From assembly GCA_943788935.1 (NCBI GenBank), contig CALSSE010000003.1, positions 400,493 to 464,492 on the forward strand: a stretch of DNA of 64,000 bases, given 5' to 3'. The position numbers were made by a program, and so were the translations under genes. The notes under the pieces were generated by a model. It was not told the DNA's origin and did not search any database. It was given only the letters and a program-made list of their open reading frames with translations. The stretch comes from an uncultured bacterium. GTDB lineage: Bacteria; Myxococcota_A; Bradymonadia; UBA7976; VGTA01. Below are positions 18,555-27,420 of this stretch, in pieces. Numbering within the stretch: the first letter of the stretch is position 1; the number at the start of each line of letters is the position of its first letter.

Positions 18555-20885
18555 TCACTTTAAGCCTTCAGTCAAAGTCGCCTTTAACTTAGGATCTTCT
18601 TCCATCTTTAATCGGCGCTCAAAGAGTCCCTTAACAACCTTCTTTAAACCTGCTGCCTCTATAGCTAACGCTTTTTGATAAGCATAAGCGCGCACCTTAA
18701 CTTCTCTATGATCCATAGCCCCTTCGAGTAGCTTGGTACTTTGTGGAATAGCATGTTTGACTAAAGCATCTACAATCGACTTCACAAGCTCTGCATCTTT
18801 ATCTTGCAGGTGCGTAGAGAGGGCTATCCCCGATTCTTCTGTGGGGATATGTGCTAAAGACTTAGCCGCCGCTCTTCGAGCGATGGAGTCCGTATCTTCA
18901 CTCAATCTAAGGCTGATGCGGGTCGTCATCTTCTCTCGCTTCTCCATCGGCAAGCTCTCACATAATGCTGCTACTGCTGTCATCGCAGCCCTTCGGACCT
19001 CCATCGCTTTATGAGCTAGATATTGATCGGTAAATAGATCGCTTAGAGCCTCAATAGATTTAAGTTTTCCTAAACTGATTAGGGCATTCTCTATGACTCT
19101 TACATTCTTATCTTTGAGATAAGTGACCAATAGGGGCCTCATCGACTCCTCATCGAAGGCAGAGGCAGAGCGAGCGACCGACCATTTGACCCTCGCTTCT
19201 TTGTCTTCTTTAAGTTTTATGAGGAGAGCCTTGGCCTCATCATTGGCGATGTCTCCAAGACTTCTCGCTGCCTCAGCCCTCACCCATGCCTTAGGAGACT
19301 GAGCGAGTTGACCGACTGCCTTAAAAGCCTTCTTACGATTCTTCTTGTTAGCCCGACGATGAAGTTTTCCAAGCGCTCCTGTCGCAGCGCTCTTGAGGCT
19401 AACTGTAGACTGTCTCGCACAGTCATTTAGGATTACTTTATCGCTCATATTCTCATAGATCGAACGAATCGAATCATGGATCTCTTCTCCGCTCTCACTG
19501 TCTTCAATATCAGCCTTTGAGAGTACTTTGAGCGCCTCTGTCCCTTTAGAGTCAAGTAGGGTTTCGGCTGCGGCGATCCTGGTAGACGCATCTGGGTGGC
19601 GAAGCGCCTTCTCAAACCATTTGGCAACATCTCCCTTAATCTTTGCGCCTCTCAAGGAGCGAATCGCTTCTGAGGCTGCTTCACTGTTTGGTTGAGTCAC
19701 TAAGAAATGATACGCCGGTGTCCTACCACTCTTGATTCCTTTAATCGCCTGAGCGATTTCGATCTTCACCTCTATAGGCAGCTCAGCGTTCAACTGCTTG
19801 ACGAGGTCCTTAATCGCTTTCCGATCGGTGAGTGTCTTGATCACCGCTTGCCTGACAGAGGGTTCAGACCTATTGATGGCAAGGATCAGCTCAGGGGTGG
19901 CCTCTTTACTCTTGGTATTAGAGAGCTTCTCTGCCGCAGCTACAGCGATCTTCGTATCCTTGGAGCGTAGGTTATGAAATAGAGCAGCCACCGCGATCTT
20001 TGGATCTTTAGATTGAGAAAGCGCTACTGCAGCCTGATCTTTAATCTCCGAGCTTGGGTCGCTATCCATCACTTCACGTAAAGCCTTGAAAACAAGTTTC
20101 CCTTTACGTTTATCAAGCCCTTTAATCCCGAGACTTCTAAGTTCACTTTGCGCCGACTGGAGAAGAGCGATAAAGCCCTCTTCGATACCTTCCAAAGAAG
20201 CGATAGTTGAGGTCGCGACAATGGCCTTGACTGCATCAAGGTTACCTTCTTTTAGGGTCTTTACTAATTGAGCGATCAACTCATTATCGTTATTTAGCAC
20301 CTTTTTCTCGAGCGCCTCTGAAGTCAGCAGAGCTCCATCTCCAAGACTTAAGAGGGCGCTCTTCAAGCCATGAGGAGGGAGACCTTCCCAATATGGAAGG
20401 ATCAGACGGTAAGAAGGAAAAGTGACATCTCGTCGAGTATAATCTTTACCATCATATTTAGAGCGAGGAAAACGTACTCCTCGCGCTCCATTTTCGGTAA
20501 ATGTGTATATAGTCTCCGCCATGATAAATGGATCATTTCTCTTCTTTGTCTCATCTAAAAAGATCAAGACCACATCGCCATCGACGTTGAAACCAGTCTT
20601 ACCATAATTAGCCTTTTTATCGTTTTTCATAGAGATAAATAAGGCTTTAAAACGCTTTTTCTGGTCGGCGTAATCTTGAGCGTTCACCTTTTGAACAGTC
20701 GGAACCAATACGTAGCGAGATCGACGATCTCTCGTCTGCTTCTCATAGCTGTATCTTACGGTGATTGTCGGGGCTTGGTCATCCTTCTTAGCTTCAGCGG
20801 TGAAAGGAGAAAGCTCTACTGTCAACAGTGAAAGAATGAGGGTAAGACAGAAGAATAAATGAGTGTTAAGGCTGCATAGTCGCAA
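18555..20885 (-). CDS. Secreted HEAT-repeat protein
   Basis: A 776-residue exported protein with a signal peptide (about 1-32, ending TAEA). An N-terminal globular region (about 40-190) includes TFTENGARGVRFPRSKYDG. From about 210 to the end it is a solenoid of HEAT repeats, about 30 residues each, with repeated Ala-rich helices such as AVAALFHNLRSKDTKIAVAA. The solenoid probably scaffolds other proteins in the periplasm. The TTG at 20885 is chosen because GGAG lies 6 nt upstream and the signal peptide follows directly. Function unknown; the N-terminal domain was not recognised. Confidence 0.68.
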   Translation of the reverse strand: MRLCSLNTHLFFCLTLILSLLTVELSPFTAEAKKDDQAPTITVRYSYEKQTRDRRSRYVLVPTVQKVNAQDYADQKKRFKALFISMKNDKKANYGKTGFNVDGDVVLIFLDETKKRNDPFIMAETIYTFTENGARGVRFPRSKYDGKDYTRRDVTFPSYRLILPYWEGLPPHGLKSALLSLGDGALLTSEALEKKVLNNDNELIAQLVKTLKEGNLDAVKAIVATSTIASLEGIEEGFIALLQSAQSELRSLGIKGLDKRKGKLVFKALREVMDSDPSSEIKDQAAVALSQSKDPKIAVAALFHNLRSKDTKIAVAAAEKLSNTKSKEATPELILAINRSEPSVRQAVIKTLTDRKAIKDLVKQLNAELPIEVKIEIAQAIKGIKSGRTPAYHFLVTQPNSEAASEAIRSLRGAKIKGDVAKWFEKALRHPDASTRIAAAETLLDSKGTEALKVLSKADIEDSESGEEIHDSIRSIYENMSDKVILNDCARQSTVSLKSAATGALGKLHRRANKKNRKKAFKAVGQLAQSPKAWVRAEAARSLGDIANDEAKALLIKLKEDKEARVKWSVARSASAFDEESMRPLLVTYLKDKNVRVIENALISLGKLKSIEALSDLFTDQYLAHKAMEVRRAAMTAVAALCESLPMEKREKMTTRISLRLSEDTDSIARRAAAKSLAHIPTEESGIALSTHLQDKDAELVKSIVDALVKHAIPQSTKLLEGAMDHREVKVRAYAYQKALAIEAAGLKKVVKGLFERRLKMEEDPKLKATLTEGLK

Positions 20886-21230
20886 TGTTCACTCCATGAT
20901 TTGATAACGTGGTTACAGACAAACAAGCGCTCTCAAAGGCTCATCATTAATAGGGGATATAAGGGGAATGTCTTTCCCTTTTAATCTCGAACTCCTTACC
21001 ATAACCCTAACAAGATGTAACAATGACTATTTCAAATTCGGTGTAAAAAGATAACTTCTAACTATAAAGATAGCTCAAAGTGCTGAGCAGTTTACACAGT
21101 ATCCGGCATAACCTCTAGATACTGAGATGTGGTCAGTAAATGATCAATATCAGCGACCATCAGTAGTCGTAACTCTCGTTAGGTACAACAAGCAACAACG
21201 TCATCCCTCGATATATAAAGGGTAAGAAGC
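20886..21230. other. Divergent intergenic region, no gene seen
   Basis: 345 bp between the HEAT gene and the hemoglobin gene. It must carry promoters in both directions. I see A/T-rich patches (around 21035-21075 and 21205-21215) but no convincing -35/-10 pair, FNR-type site or hairpin terminator. Confidence 0.5.
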
Positions 21231-21686
21231 ATGAGACACTCTGGCCTCAACATTCCTCCCCCCTCCTTAGATTCATTTGGTGGCCTAGGCGGCTTACGAG
21301 AGATCCTCACAGACTTTTATTCACGAGTCTTTTCAGATCCGATGATCGGATACCTTTTCTACAATCAAGACTCACACCGTTTAGTAGAGAGAGAGTTAGA
21401 GTGGACGGCGAGATCACTCGGTCAAGATATCAAGTACCAAGGAAAAGGGATCGCTGCAGCCCATCAACGTCACCCTATACGTCGAGGACATTTCCATAGG
21501 CGTAACCAACTGCTAGAGGACACGATTAAAGACCATGACTTACCCGACTCTTGTCTCGCTTGGTGGATGGCACATAGTCAGTCGTTAGAGGCGGCCATCT
21601 TAGGATCCGCTCAGAGTGACCCCCGTTGTGAAATGACCGCTGACCGTTCACCAAATGGTCAGCCTACTCTATGGATTAAGCCATGA
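21231..21686 (+). CDS. Truncated hemoglobin
   Basis: A 151-residue 2-over-2 globin. GGLGGLREILTDFY is the usual N-terminal Gly-Gly plus B helix, with the B10 tyrosine at Y30. The proximal haem-ligand His is H78 in AAAHQRH, and RGHFHRR starts the G helix. Family members bind O2, NO or other small ligands and serve in detoxification or oxygen delivery to oxidases. The stop overlaps the next start by 4 bp (ATGA), so this is the first gene of a three-gene operon ending in a GMC oxidoreductase, which points to an oxygen-linked redox role. The C-terminal 25 residues are beyond the globin fold. Confidence 0.8.
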   Translation: MRHSGLNIPPPSLDSFGGLGGLREILTDFYSRVFSDPMIGYLFYNQDSHRLVERELEWTARSLGQDIKYQGKGIAAAHQRHPIRRGHFHRRNQLLEDTIKDHDLPDSCLAWWMAHSQSLEAAILGSAQSDPRCEMTADRSPNGQPTLWIKP

Positions 21687-22339
21687 ACCCAAATTTCCGT
21701 TTTGGTAGATTCAGTCGTCGGACCCTCAGCGCAGTAGTGAGAGCGATCGCTCCAATAGAGATCGGAGTACAAGGACTCGACGTCTACGTGGTGAATCAGA
21801 TCGAGTCCCAAGTGAGGTGTTTTCCTAGACTTCATCGCCTAGGGTTTTTAATCGGCCTCTCCTTCCTCGAATGGGGGCCATGGGCTGGAGGGTGGGGATT
21901 CCTTCCCTTCTCGCTACTCAAACGTGATAAGGCTACTCAAAGACTTTATAAACTCTTAGAGAGTCGTTTTACACCAGTGAGCCTCCTCGTTAATGGGCTG
22001 AGGGTTCTAGTCTGCCTCAGCGCTTATGGTCATTCAGAAGTGGAGCAATGGTTTGGATTTGAGCGTCGAAGATGGCGCGCACAGAGGATTAAGACTCGGC
22101 AACGACTAATCTCTTCGATGGGCGGTGAAATAAGCGGAGAACATCATACACACATCCCTCCAACACCAGAAGCCCTCTATCAAAGCTCCGATCAAAGACG
22201 TGCGCCCTTGCTCACTTGGGAGTCACATGAAACTGTCAAATCACCATTTACCATCATGGAACACATCGAGAGTCATAACCTAGAGGTCGACATAAGCAAC
22301 GCTGACTCAGTTACCAAAGAGGAGCATCATGATATCTAG
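21683..22339 (+). CDS. Unrecognised protein between globin and GMC oxidoreductase genes
   Basis: A 218-residue protein of unknown family. Its middle (about 50-120) has two hydrophobic, aromatic and Gly-rich stretches (GFLIGLSFLEWGPWAGGWGF and FTPVSLLVNGLRVLVCLSAYG), which may be membrane-associated. Around 125-145 is an Arg-rich helix, and the C-terminus is polar. The overlaps (4 bp with the globin gene, 11 bp with the GMC gene) argue for joint translation. It may anchor or bridge the redox partners; that is inference from position only. Confidence 0.55.
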   Translation: MNPNFRFGRFSRRTLSAVVRAIAPIEIGVQGLDVYVVNQIESQVRCFPRLHRLGFLIGLSFLEWGPWAGGWGFLPFSLLKRDKATQRLYKLLESRFTPVSLLVNGLRVLVCLSAYGHSEVEQWFGFERRRWRAQRIKTRQRLISSMGGEISGEHHTHIPPTPEALYQSSDQRRAPLLTWESHETVKSPFTIMEHIESHNLEVDISNADSVTKEEHHDI

Positions 22340-23897
22340 TCAAGCGACAACAATGAGCGACGACGCTGATGATCAGAGAATCTCACCACACTACAATAAG
22401 GGTGAGGTATTAACGCCAATGACCCTTGGAGACAATGAGGATCGACTCAGCTGTGATGTCATCGTAATCGGAAGTGGAGCTGGTGGAGCAACCGCCGCTG
22501 CTACTATCGCTGAGAGTGGTCGTAAGGTGCTATTATTAGAAGAGGGGCCTGGATATCAGTCCTCAGAGTATTCTGCCAATTTTACGGGTATGACCTCAGA
22601 GATTATGCGTCATGGTGGGGCGACAGTTATAATGGGGAGAAGCCCCATCGCTTATTTAGAAGGGAGAGTTCTTGGCGGGAGTACTGTGCTTAATGGCGGA
22701 ATGTGCTGGCGAACCCCAGAAGAAGTATTGAATAATTGGGTCAAGAGAGGTCTCGAACGATTGAGTGCCAAGCGACTAGATCCATATTTTGATCTGGTCG
22801 AAGAGGTGATTCAAGCTCGTTACCAGAATGTAGGCTCTGAAGGAGAAAATAATCAGATCTTCAGGAGAGGAGCTGAAGCAATGGGGTGGCAACTTCAGAG
22901 AAATAAACGAAATCAGGTCCATTGCGTGGGGACGAATGACTGTGTCTCTGGCTGTCCAACCGGTGCTAAGCAGAGCACTGTGATGACATGGATCCCGAGG
23001 CTCTTACAAGCTGGTGGTCATATATTAACTCACGCAGAGGTGATTAAAATTAGACGCCGGAATCAGAGAGTCTCAGGGGTTGAAGTGAAGTTACGATCTC
23101 CCCTACGATCACGACGATTAGTTATCGAGGCACCGAGGGTTGTCGTCGCATGTGGGGCCGTTCAAACCCCCTTACTTCTACAACGGTCAAAAATACTAAA
23201 AAACAAGCATTTAGGGAGACACTTTACAGTGCACCCCAACGCTAAAGTCGCCGCCTTATTTGACGCTCCTGTCAATAGCATGAAGGGCGTTCACCAGGCA
23301 TGGCAATGTACAGAGTTTCATGAAGACGGGATATTAATGGCCCCAGGAGGTGTTCCTCTGTCAGTTATCGCGCAATGCTTCCCGCTCATGGGAAGTGACC
23401 TCACTGAACAGATGCGCCTAGCTCCTTATATCGCTACCGCAGGAGTACTCGTTGATGACAGTAGCTCGGGATTTATCAAAGCCGCTCCCTTCGGAATAGA
23501 TAGGATCCGTTATGACGTGAACGACTTCGATCAAGAGCGTTTTATACGGGGTGTTCAACGACTATCACAGCTATTCTTTTCTGCAGGCGCCCGTAAAGTA
23601 TATACTCCCTTTAACGAGGTCCCGACTTTAGATCATCCCGAGCAAATAAGAAGGCTCGCCGACGTCTCTCCGAAAGTAAAACATACTGAGTATTTCACCG
23701 CCCACCTTATGGGAACATGTCGAATGAGCACCGCTTCAGAGGAAGGTGTAGTTAAGCCCAATGGAGAGTCATGGGACCTCCCTGGATTATTCATAGCAGA
23801 TGCTAGCGTTATGCCAGGTACTATCGGTGTAAATCCACAAGTGACGATCATGGCCTTAGCTAGGCTGATCGGAGAATCAATCGCTGAAGGAGCCTAG
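22329..23897 (+). CDS. GMC-family FAD-dependent oxidoreductase
   Basis: A 522-residue flavoprotein. The N-terminal dinucleotide fold has GSGAGG (48-53) followed by the LLLEEGP acidic end of strand 2. A Cys-rich insert, CVGTNDCVSGCPTGAKQS, resembles long-chain alcohol oxidase-type GMC members. The C-terminus holds the GMC active-site pair, His in TAHLMGTCRM and Asn in GVNPQVT. Such enzymes oxidise alcohols or sterols and pass electrons to O2 or a partner. GAGGAG lies 4 nt before ATG 22329; an alternative ATG is 8 codons in. Physiological substrate and acceptor are unknown. Confidence 0.85.
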   Translation: MISSQATTMSDDADDQRISPHYNKGEVLTPMTLGDNEDRLSCDVIVIGSGAGGATAAATIAESGRKVLLLEEGPGYQSSEYSANFTGMTSEIMRHGGATVIMGRSPIAYLEGRVLGGSTVLNGGMCWRTPEEVLNNWVKRGLERLSAKRLDPYFDLVEEVIQARYQNVGSEGENNQIFRRGAEAMGWQLQRNKRNQVHCVGTNDCVSGCPTGAKQSTVMTWIPRLLQAGGHILTHAEVIKIRRRNQRVSGVEVKLRSPLRSRRLVIEAPRVVVACGAVQTPLLLQRSKILKNKHLGRHFTVHPNAKVAALFDAPVNSMKGVHQAWQCTEFHEDGILMAPGGVPLSVIAQCFPLMGSDLTEQMRLAPYIATAGVLVDDSSSGFIKAAPFGIDRIRYDVNDFDQERFIRGVQRLSQLFFSAGARKVYTPFNEVPTLDHPEQIRRLADVSPKVKHTEYFTAHLMGTCRMSTASEEGVVKPNGESWDLPGLFIADASVMPGTIGVNPQVTIMALARLIGESIAEGA

Positions 23898-23998
23898 GTT
23901 AAAATATAAACTCCAATCCATAGACTTGAAGGCTCAAGTAAGCTGTGCTATTGATGGGATTATCAAAGAATTTAATCCGTCGTGAATAGGTGGTCGTA

Positions 23999-24799
23999 AT
24001 GGCAAACGGAATATATGTCTCCGCGAGTGGTCAAAAAGCTCAGTTAGATCGATTAGAGACCGTCTCTAATAACTTAGCCAATCTTATGACCGCAGGTTTT
24101 AAGCGCCAAGAGGCGACTTACAAAGAGGTTCACAATGACGTTAAGTCAATAGGGTCACCTGATCAAGCAATGGGAGTCAGGACACCTAATCGAGCTCTGC
24201 CTGAAGACAGAATAAGAGTAGAAATCGATGATCGTTATACTTCTTGGAGCCAAGGTAACCTTGATGAGACAGGTAATGTTCTTGATCTCGCTGTAGAAGG
24301 AAATGGTTTCTTAAAAGTTCGCGACGAAGCCGGTAATGAGTTCCTTACACGACATGGGCGTTTCCAACTGAATCAAGAGGGATCAATCACCAATCAAAGC
24401 GGTCTAGAAGTATTGGGACTCGACGGAAAACCAGTACGTGTACCGACCTCGCAGGGTCGACTAAATATCGCCTATGACGGTCGAGTATCCGTCGGTGAAA
24501 CCCTAATCGGTCAATTAGACTTTGTTACAGTTGGCGGGGGGACAGGCGCAGAGCTAAACAAGTCTCTATCTCACATCGGCGAGGGGCTCTACCGCGTCGA
24601 AGACAATAATGCAGCGCTTGTCAAAGCTGATGGCTTAATCAGGCAGGGCTACATGGAAGGCTCAAATGTTAACGCTGTTAACGAGATGATGACCCTTCTG
24701 AGCGCCTCTAGGCTATTTGATCTCAACCAACAAGCTACCAAAGCCATGGGGGAGATGGACTCCCAAGCGGCGAAAGATGTAGCGCTGGTCCAAGGTTAA
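23999..24799 (+). CDS. flgF: Flagellar basal-body rod protein FlgF
   Basis: A 266-residue proximal rod component, secreted by the flagellar type III system and built into the periplasmic rod. N-terminal rod signature LDRLETVSNNLANLMTAGFKRQ and the C-terminal NVNAVNEMMTLLSASRLFD helix are conserved. The start is set at ATG 23999 behind an AGGTGG SD (23988-23993) instead of the GTG at 23990. It is the first gene of the flagellar cluster; flgG follows after 110 bp. Confidence 0.9.
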   Translation: MANGIYVSASGQKAQLDRLETVSNNLANLMTAGFKRQEATYKEVHNDVKSIGSPDQAMGVRTPNRALPEDRIRVEIDDRYTSWSQGNLDETGNVLDLAVEGNGFLKVRDEAGNEFLTRHGRFQLNQEGSITNQSGLEVLGLDGKPVRVPTSQGRLNIAYDGRVSVGETLIGQLDFVTVGGGTGAELNKSLSHIGEGLYRVEDNNAALVKADGLIRQGYMEGSNVNAVNEMMTLLSASRLFDLNQQATKAMGEMDSQAAKDVALVQG

Positions 24800-24909
24800 T
24801 CCGACTCTAGCCTAAATTAGTACTTGAATTTCGACCTCTCATCTGTAGAGAATGATATGGTAAGTGAGTTTTTCACCTAGCCTCAAACTGAAGCCAGAAG
24901 GAGCGACCT

Positions 24910-25698
24910 ATGCTCAGAGCATTGCACTCAGCGGCAACCGGAATGGACGCGCAGCAGACTTACATTGATGTAACGTCAAATAACCTCGCGAACGTTAACA
25001 CCACCGGTTACAAGAAAGTCCGCGCTAATTTCCAAGACTTGATCTATCAAGTCCAGCAAACACCTGGTACGTCTACTAACGCGGTCAATGAAATGCCTAG
25101 TGGTATTCAGATTGGTCTCGGTGTACGAACCGCGAGTACTCAAAAAGAATTCACCACCGGGACATTCAAGCCCACCGGTAACCAGCTCGATGTAGCGATT
25201 CAAGGTGATGGGTTCTTCCAACTCGTAGAGCCTAACAGCGGCTTAATCCATTACACGAGGGATGGCGCTTTTCACAGCGATGAAAATGGCCAGCTTGTTA
25301 GCGCTGAAGGTTACTTGCTCGATCCAAACATCACCGTCCCTGCCGAAGCAGTGAGCGTAAATGTTGGTGCAGACGGGACGGTAACAGCTCAGTTGAGCGC
25401 TCAGGCCGACCCTATCCAAATTGGTCAGATTCAAACAGTCAACTTCGTTAATCCTGGAGGGCTAATCGCTGTTGGTGGTAACAGATTCATGCAATCTGGG
25501 TCCAGTGGTCCACCCTTGGCGGGAATCCCCGGTCAGAACGGATTCGGTGGCCTCCAAGGAGGTTTCCTTGAGACCTCAAATGTCAAGGTCGTCGAAGAGA
25601 TGATCAACTTGATCTCTGCACAACGCGCTTTCGAGTTCAACTCTAAGGCAGTGCAGGCAGCTGACGGTATGCTGAGAACACTCAGCCAGATGCGCTGA
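24910..25698 (+). CDS. flgG: Flagellar distal rod protein FlgG
   Basis: A 262-residue distal rod protein. It begins MLRALHSAATGMDAQQ with the classical VTSNNLANVNTTGYKK rod motif, and ends with the NVKVVEEMINLISAQRAFE helix plus LRTLSQMR. Length and ends fit the family exactly. AGAAGGAG lies about 6 nt before the ATG. It forms the drive-shaft segment that passes through the FlgI and FlgH rings encoded just downstream. Confidence 0.95.
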   Translation: MLRALHSAATGMDAQQTYIDVTSNNLANVNTTGYKKVRANFQDLIYQVQQTPGTSTNAVNEMPSGIQIGLGVRTASTQKEFTTGTFKPTGNQLDVAIQGDGFFQLVEPNSGLIHYTRDGAFHSDENGQLVSAEGYLLDPNITVPAEAVSVNVGADGTVTAQLSAQADPIQIGQIQTVNFVNPGGLIAVGGNRFMQSGSSGPPLAGIPGQNGFGGLQGGFLETSNVKVVEEMINLISAQRAFEFNSKAVQAADGMLRTLSQMR

Positions 25699-25816
25699 TC
25701 AACTGTAATGTTGGAGCAGGCTGCTTAACGAGCGGTCCTGCCTCTTCAAAACAATGAATCAACCTCCCCTCGTCGTCAAAGATTACATTTGGGGTGAGTC
25801 ATGAGAGTCCAATCTG

Positions 25817-26557
25817 ATGAGATTCCCACACCTCCTTGTAGTGATTGGAACGTCCCGGATGTTGACGATGGTGCTGATATCCATGTCAGCATCAGCATTT
25901 GCTGATAAATCAACCGTCGACTCTTCACTTATCACTGAAGACACTCTCAAAACTCTAATTATCTCAGCGATTAAAGAGAAGATGGCGGCAGAGCAGCAGG
26001 ATATAGCTACAATAACGCCACCCCGGCTCTCCCCTGTAAGAAATCATAAGAGAGCACACCTCTCGGTGATGGTAACAGGGGAAGCGAGAGGTGGACGTAT
26101 ACCCGTAGAGCTAAGGCTAGAAGACAAAGGGGTCTTACTGCGTCGGCAGAGAGTTTTTGTGAGTGTAGACTTCTTCACTCCAGCATGGACCCTCAAGAGA
26201 GATCTACCAGCTGGCTACACCCTCTCCCTAGATGACTTACATGAAGGCAAGGTCCCTTCCAAGAGTCTGAAGAGAGGATCTATCACTCAACCGGAGCAGG
26301 TCATAGGCTCTAAGCTCAAACGTTCCGGTAAAGCCAACAGCTCACTTGTCAAGACTGATTTAATCATCCCTAAGCTCGTGAAACGGAGGTCAATCGTTCA
26401 ACTCATCTTCAATCGGGGAGGAATTAAGATCACCTCGGAGGGAGAGTCCTTGGGCGACGGCCAAAGAGGTGATAGAGTAAAAGTTAGGAATTTAGATAGT
26501 AAAAAGATTGTCACCGGTAGAGTGATCGGTGTAAACCAAGTAGATGTTGGACGATAA
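25817..26557 (+). CDS. flgA: Flagellar P-ring assembly chaperone FlgA
   Basis: A 246-residue periplasmic protein with a signal peptide (about 1-29, ending ASAFA). The C-terminal half is the SAF-like plus beta-clip domain of FlgA: LKRDLPAGYTLSLDDL, then GGIKITSEGESLGDGQRGD and KIVTGRVIG. FlgA assists polymerisation of FlgI around the rod. Its place between flgG and flgH/flgI supports the call; the divergent N-terminal half does not reduce it. Confidence 0.88.
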   Translation: MRFPHLLVVIGTSRMLTMVLISMSASAFADKSTVDSSLITEDTLKTLIISAIKEKMAAEQQDIATITPPRLSPVRNHKRAHLSVMVTGEARGGRIPVELRLEDKGVLLRRQRVFVSVDFFTPAWTLKRDLPAGYTLSLDDLHEGKVPSKSLKRGSITQPEQVIGSKLKRSGKANSSLVKTDLIIPKLVKRRSIVQLIFNRGGIKITSEGESLGDGQRGDRVKVRNLDSKKIVTGRVIGVNQVDVGR

Positions 26558-26592
26558 ACAACTAATCGACTTCCTTCAGGAGAACCAATCAT

Positions 26593-27327
26593 ATGCGATC
26601 TCATAGCTGTAAACTCGAGTCTACCCTCTCCACATACATGCATGTGGGCATATTTATTCTGCTCACGACATGGCTCTCTGGGTGCGTTTCTCATATTAAG
26701 CCCTACAAGCCCAAGCGTCGCCAATATGAGTTGCCTGTTGAACAACCAGCTTCTCGAGCCATTAGTAGCGGAAGCATCTTCGATACTAATAGTATAGCTA
26801 GTCGGCTCATGACTGACCCAAGAGCTCAGAGGGTTAATGACTTGGTTATCATCCAAATCGATGAGCGAGCGAGCGCTCAGAGGGATACAAGTACTGAGGT
26901 CGGTAGAGATGACAGCTACAACTCACAGATCACCAGTTTTCTTGGCCTCTTAAAAACTCTAGAAGAAGACAATCCCAAATTCGATGGATCAGCAGCGATT
27001 AACTTCCTCCATCAGAGCAGCTTCAAAGGAGAAGGGACTACTACTAGAAATGACCGCTTCGAGGCGACCGTTCCTGCCATGGTACGTAAAGTACTTCCCA
27101 ATCACAGTATGTTTGTAGAGGGTCATCGCGTAGTCCTCGTCAATAACGAAGAACACCACTTCTACATTAGTGGGGTGATTCGACCCGAGGACATAGATGG
27201 GACTGGGATGGTATCCTCAAGTAAAATGGCTGACGCTCAAATCGAGTTTGTCGGTCGCGGTGAGCTCACCAGTGGCACTGCCAAAGGGTGGTTCTCACGT
27301 GCGTTGGATGTCATTTGGCCTTTCTGA
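26593..27327 (+). CDS. flgH: Flagellar L-ring lipoprotein FlgH
   Basis: A 244-residue outer-membrane L-ring subunit. The signal peptide ends in WLSGC (lipid-modified Cys31). Conserved family sequence follows: SGSIFDTNSIASRLMTDPRA, RVNDLVIIQIDERASA, and the C-terminal SGVIRPEDIDGTGMVSSSKM. Acylated FlgH caps the P-ring and forms the pore through the outer membrane. AGGAG lies 10 nt upstream of ATG 26593. Its presence shows that the organism has a conventional outer membrane. Confidence 0.95.
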   Translation: MRSHSCKLESTLSTYMHVGIFILLTTWLSGCVSHIKPYKPKRRQYELPVEQPASRAISSGSIFDTNSIASRLMTDPRAQRVNDLVIIQIDERASAQRDTSTEVGRDDSYNSQITSFLGLLKTLEEDNPKFDGSAAINFLHQSSFKGEGTTTRNDRFEATVPAMVRKVLPNHSMFVEGHRVVLVNNEEHHFYISGVIRPEDIDGTGMVSSSKMADAQIEFVGRGELTSGTAKGWFSRALDVIWPF

Positions 27328-27420
27328 GTTTGAACGACTCGCTTTGTCTTAATCGCCATTGATACAATGATCTATCCCCTCCAAGTCTCTGATGAGATGC
27401 TTCACTAAGAGTAGAAAACA

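Noticed and set aside
23990..23998. GTG start for flgF
   Set aside because: The ATG three codons later has the AGGTGG site at proper distance and gives the normal N-terminus.
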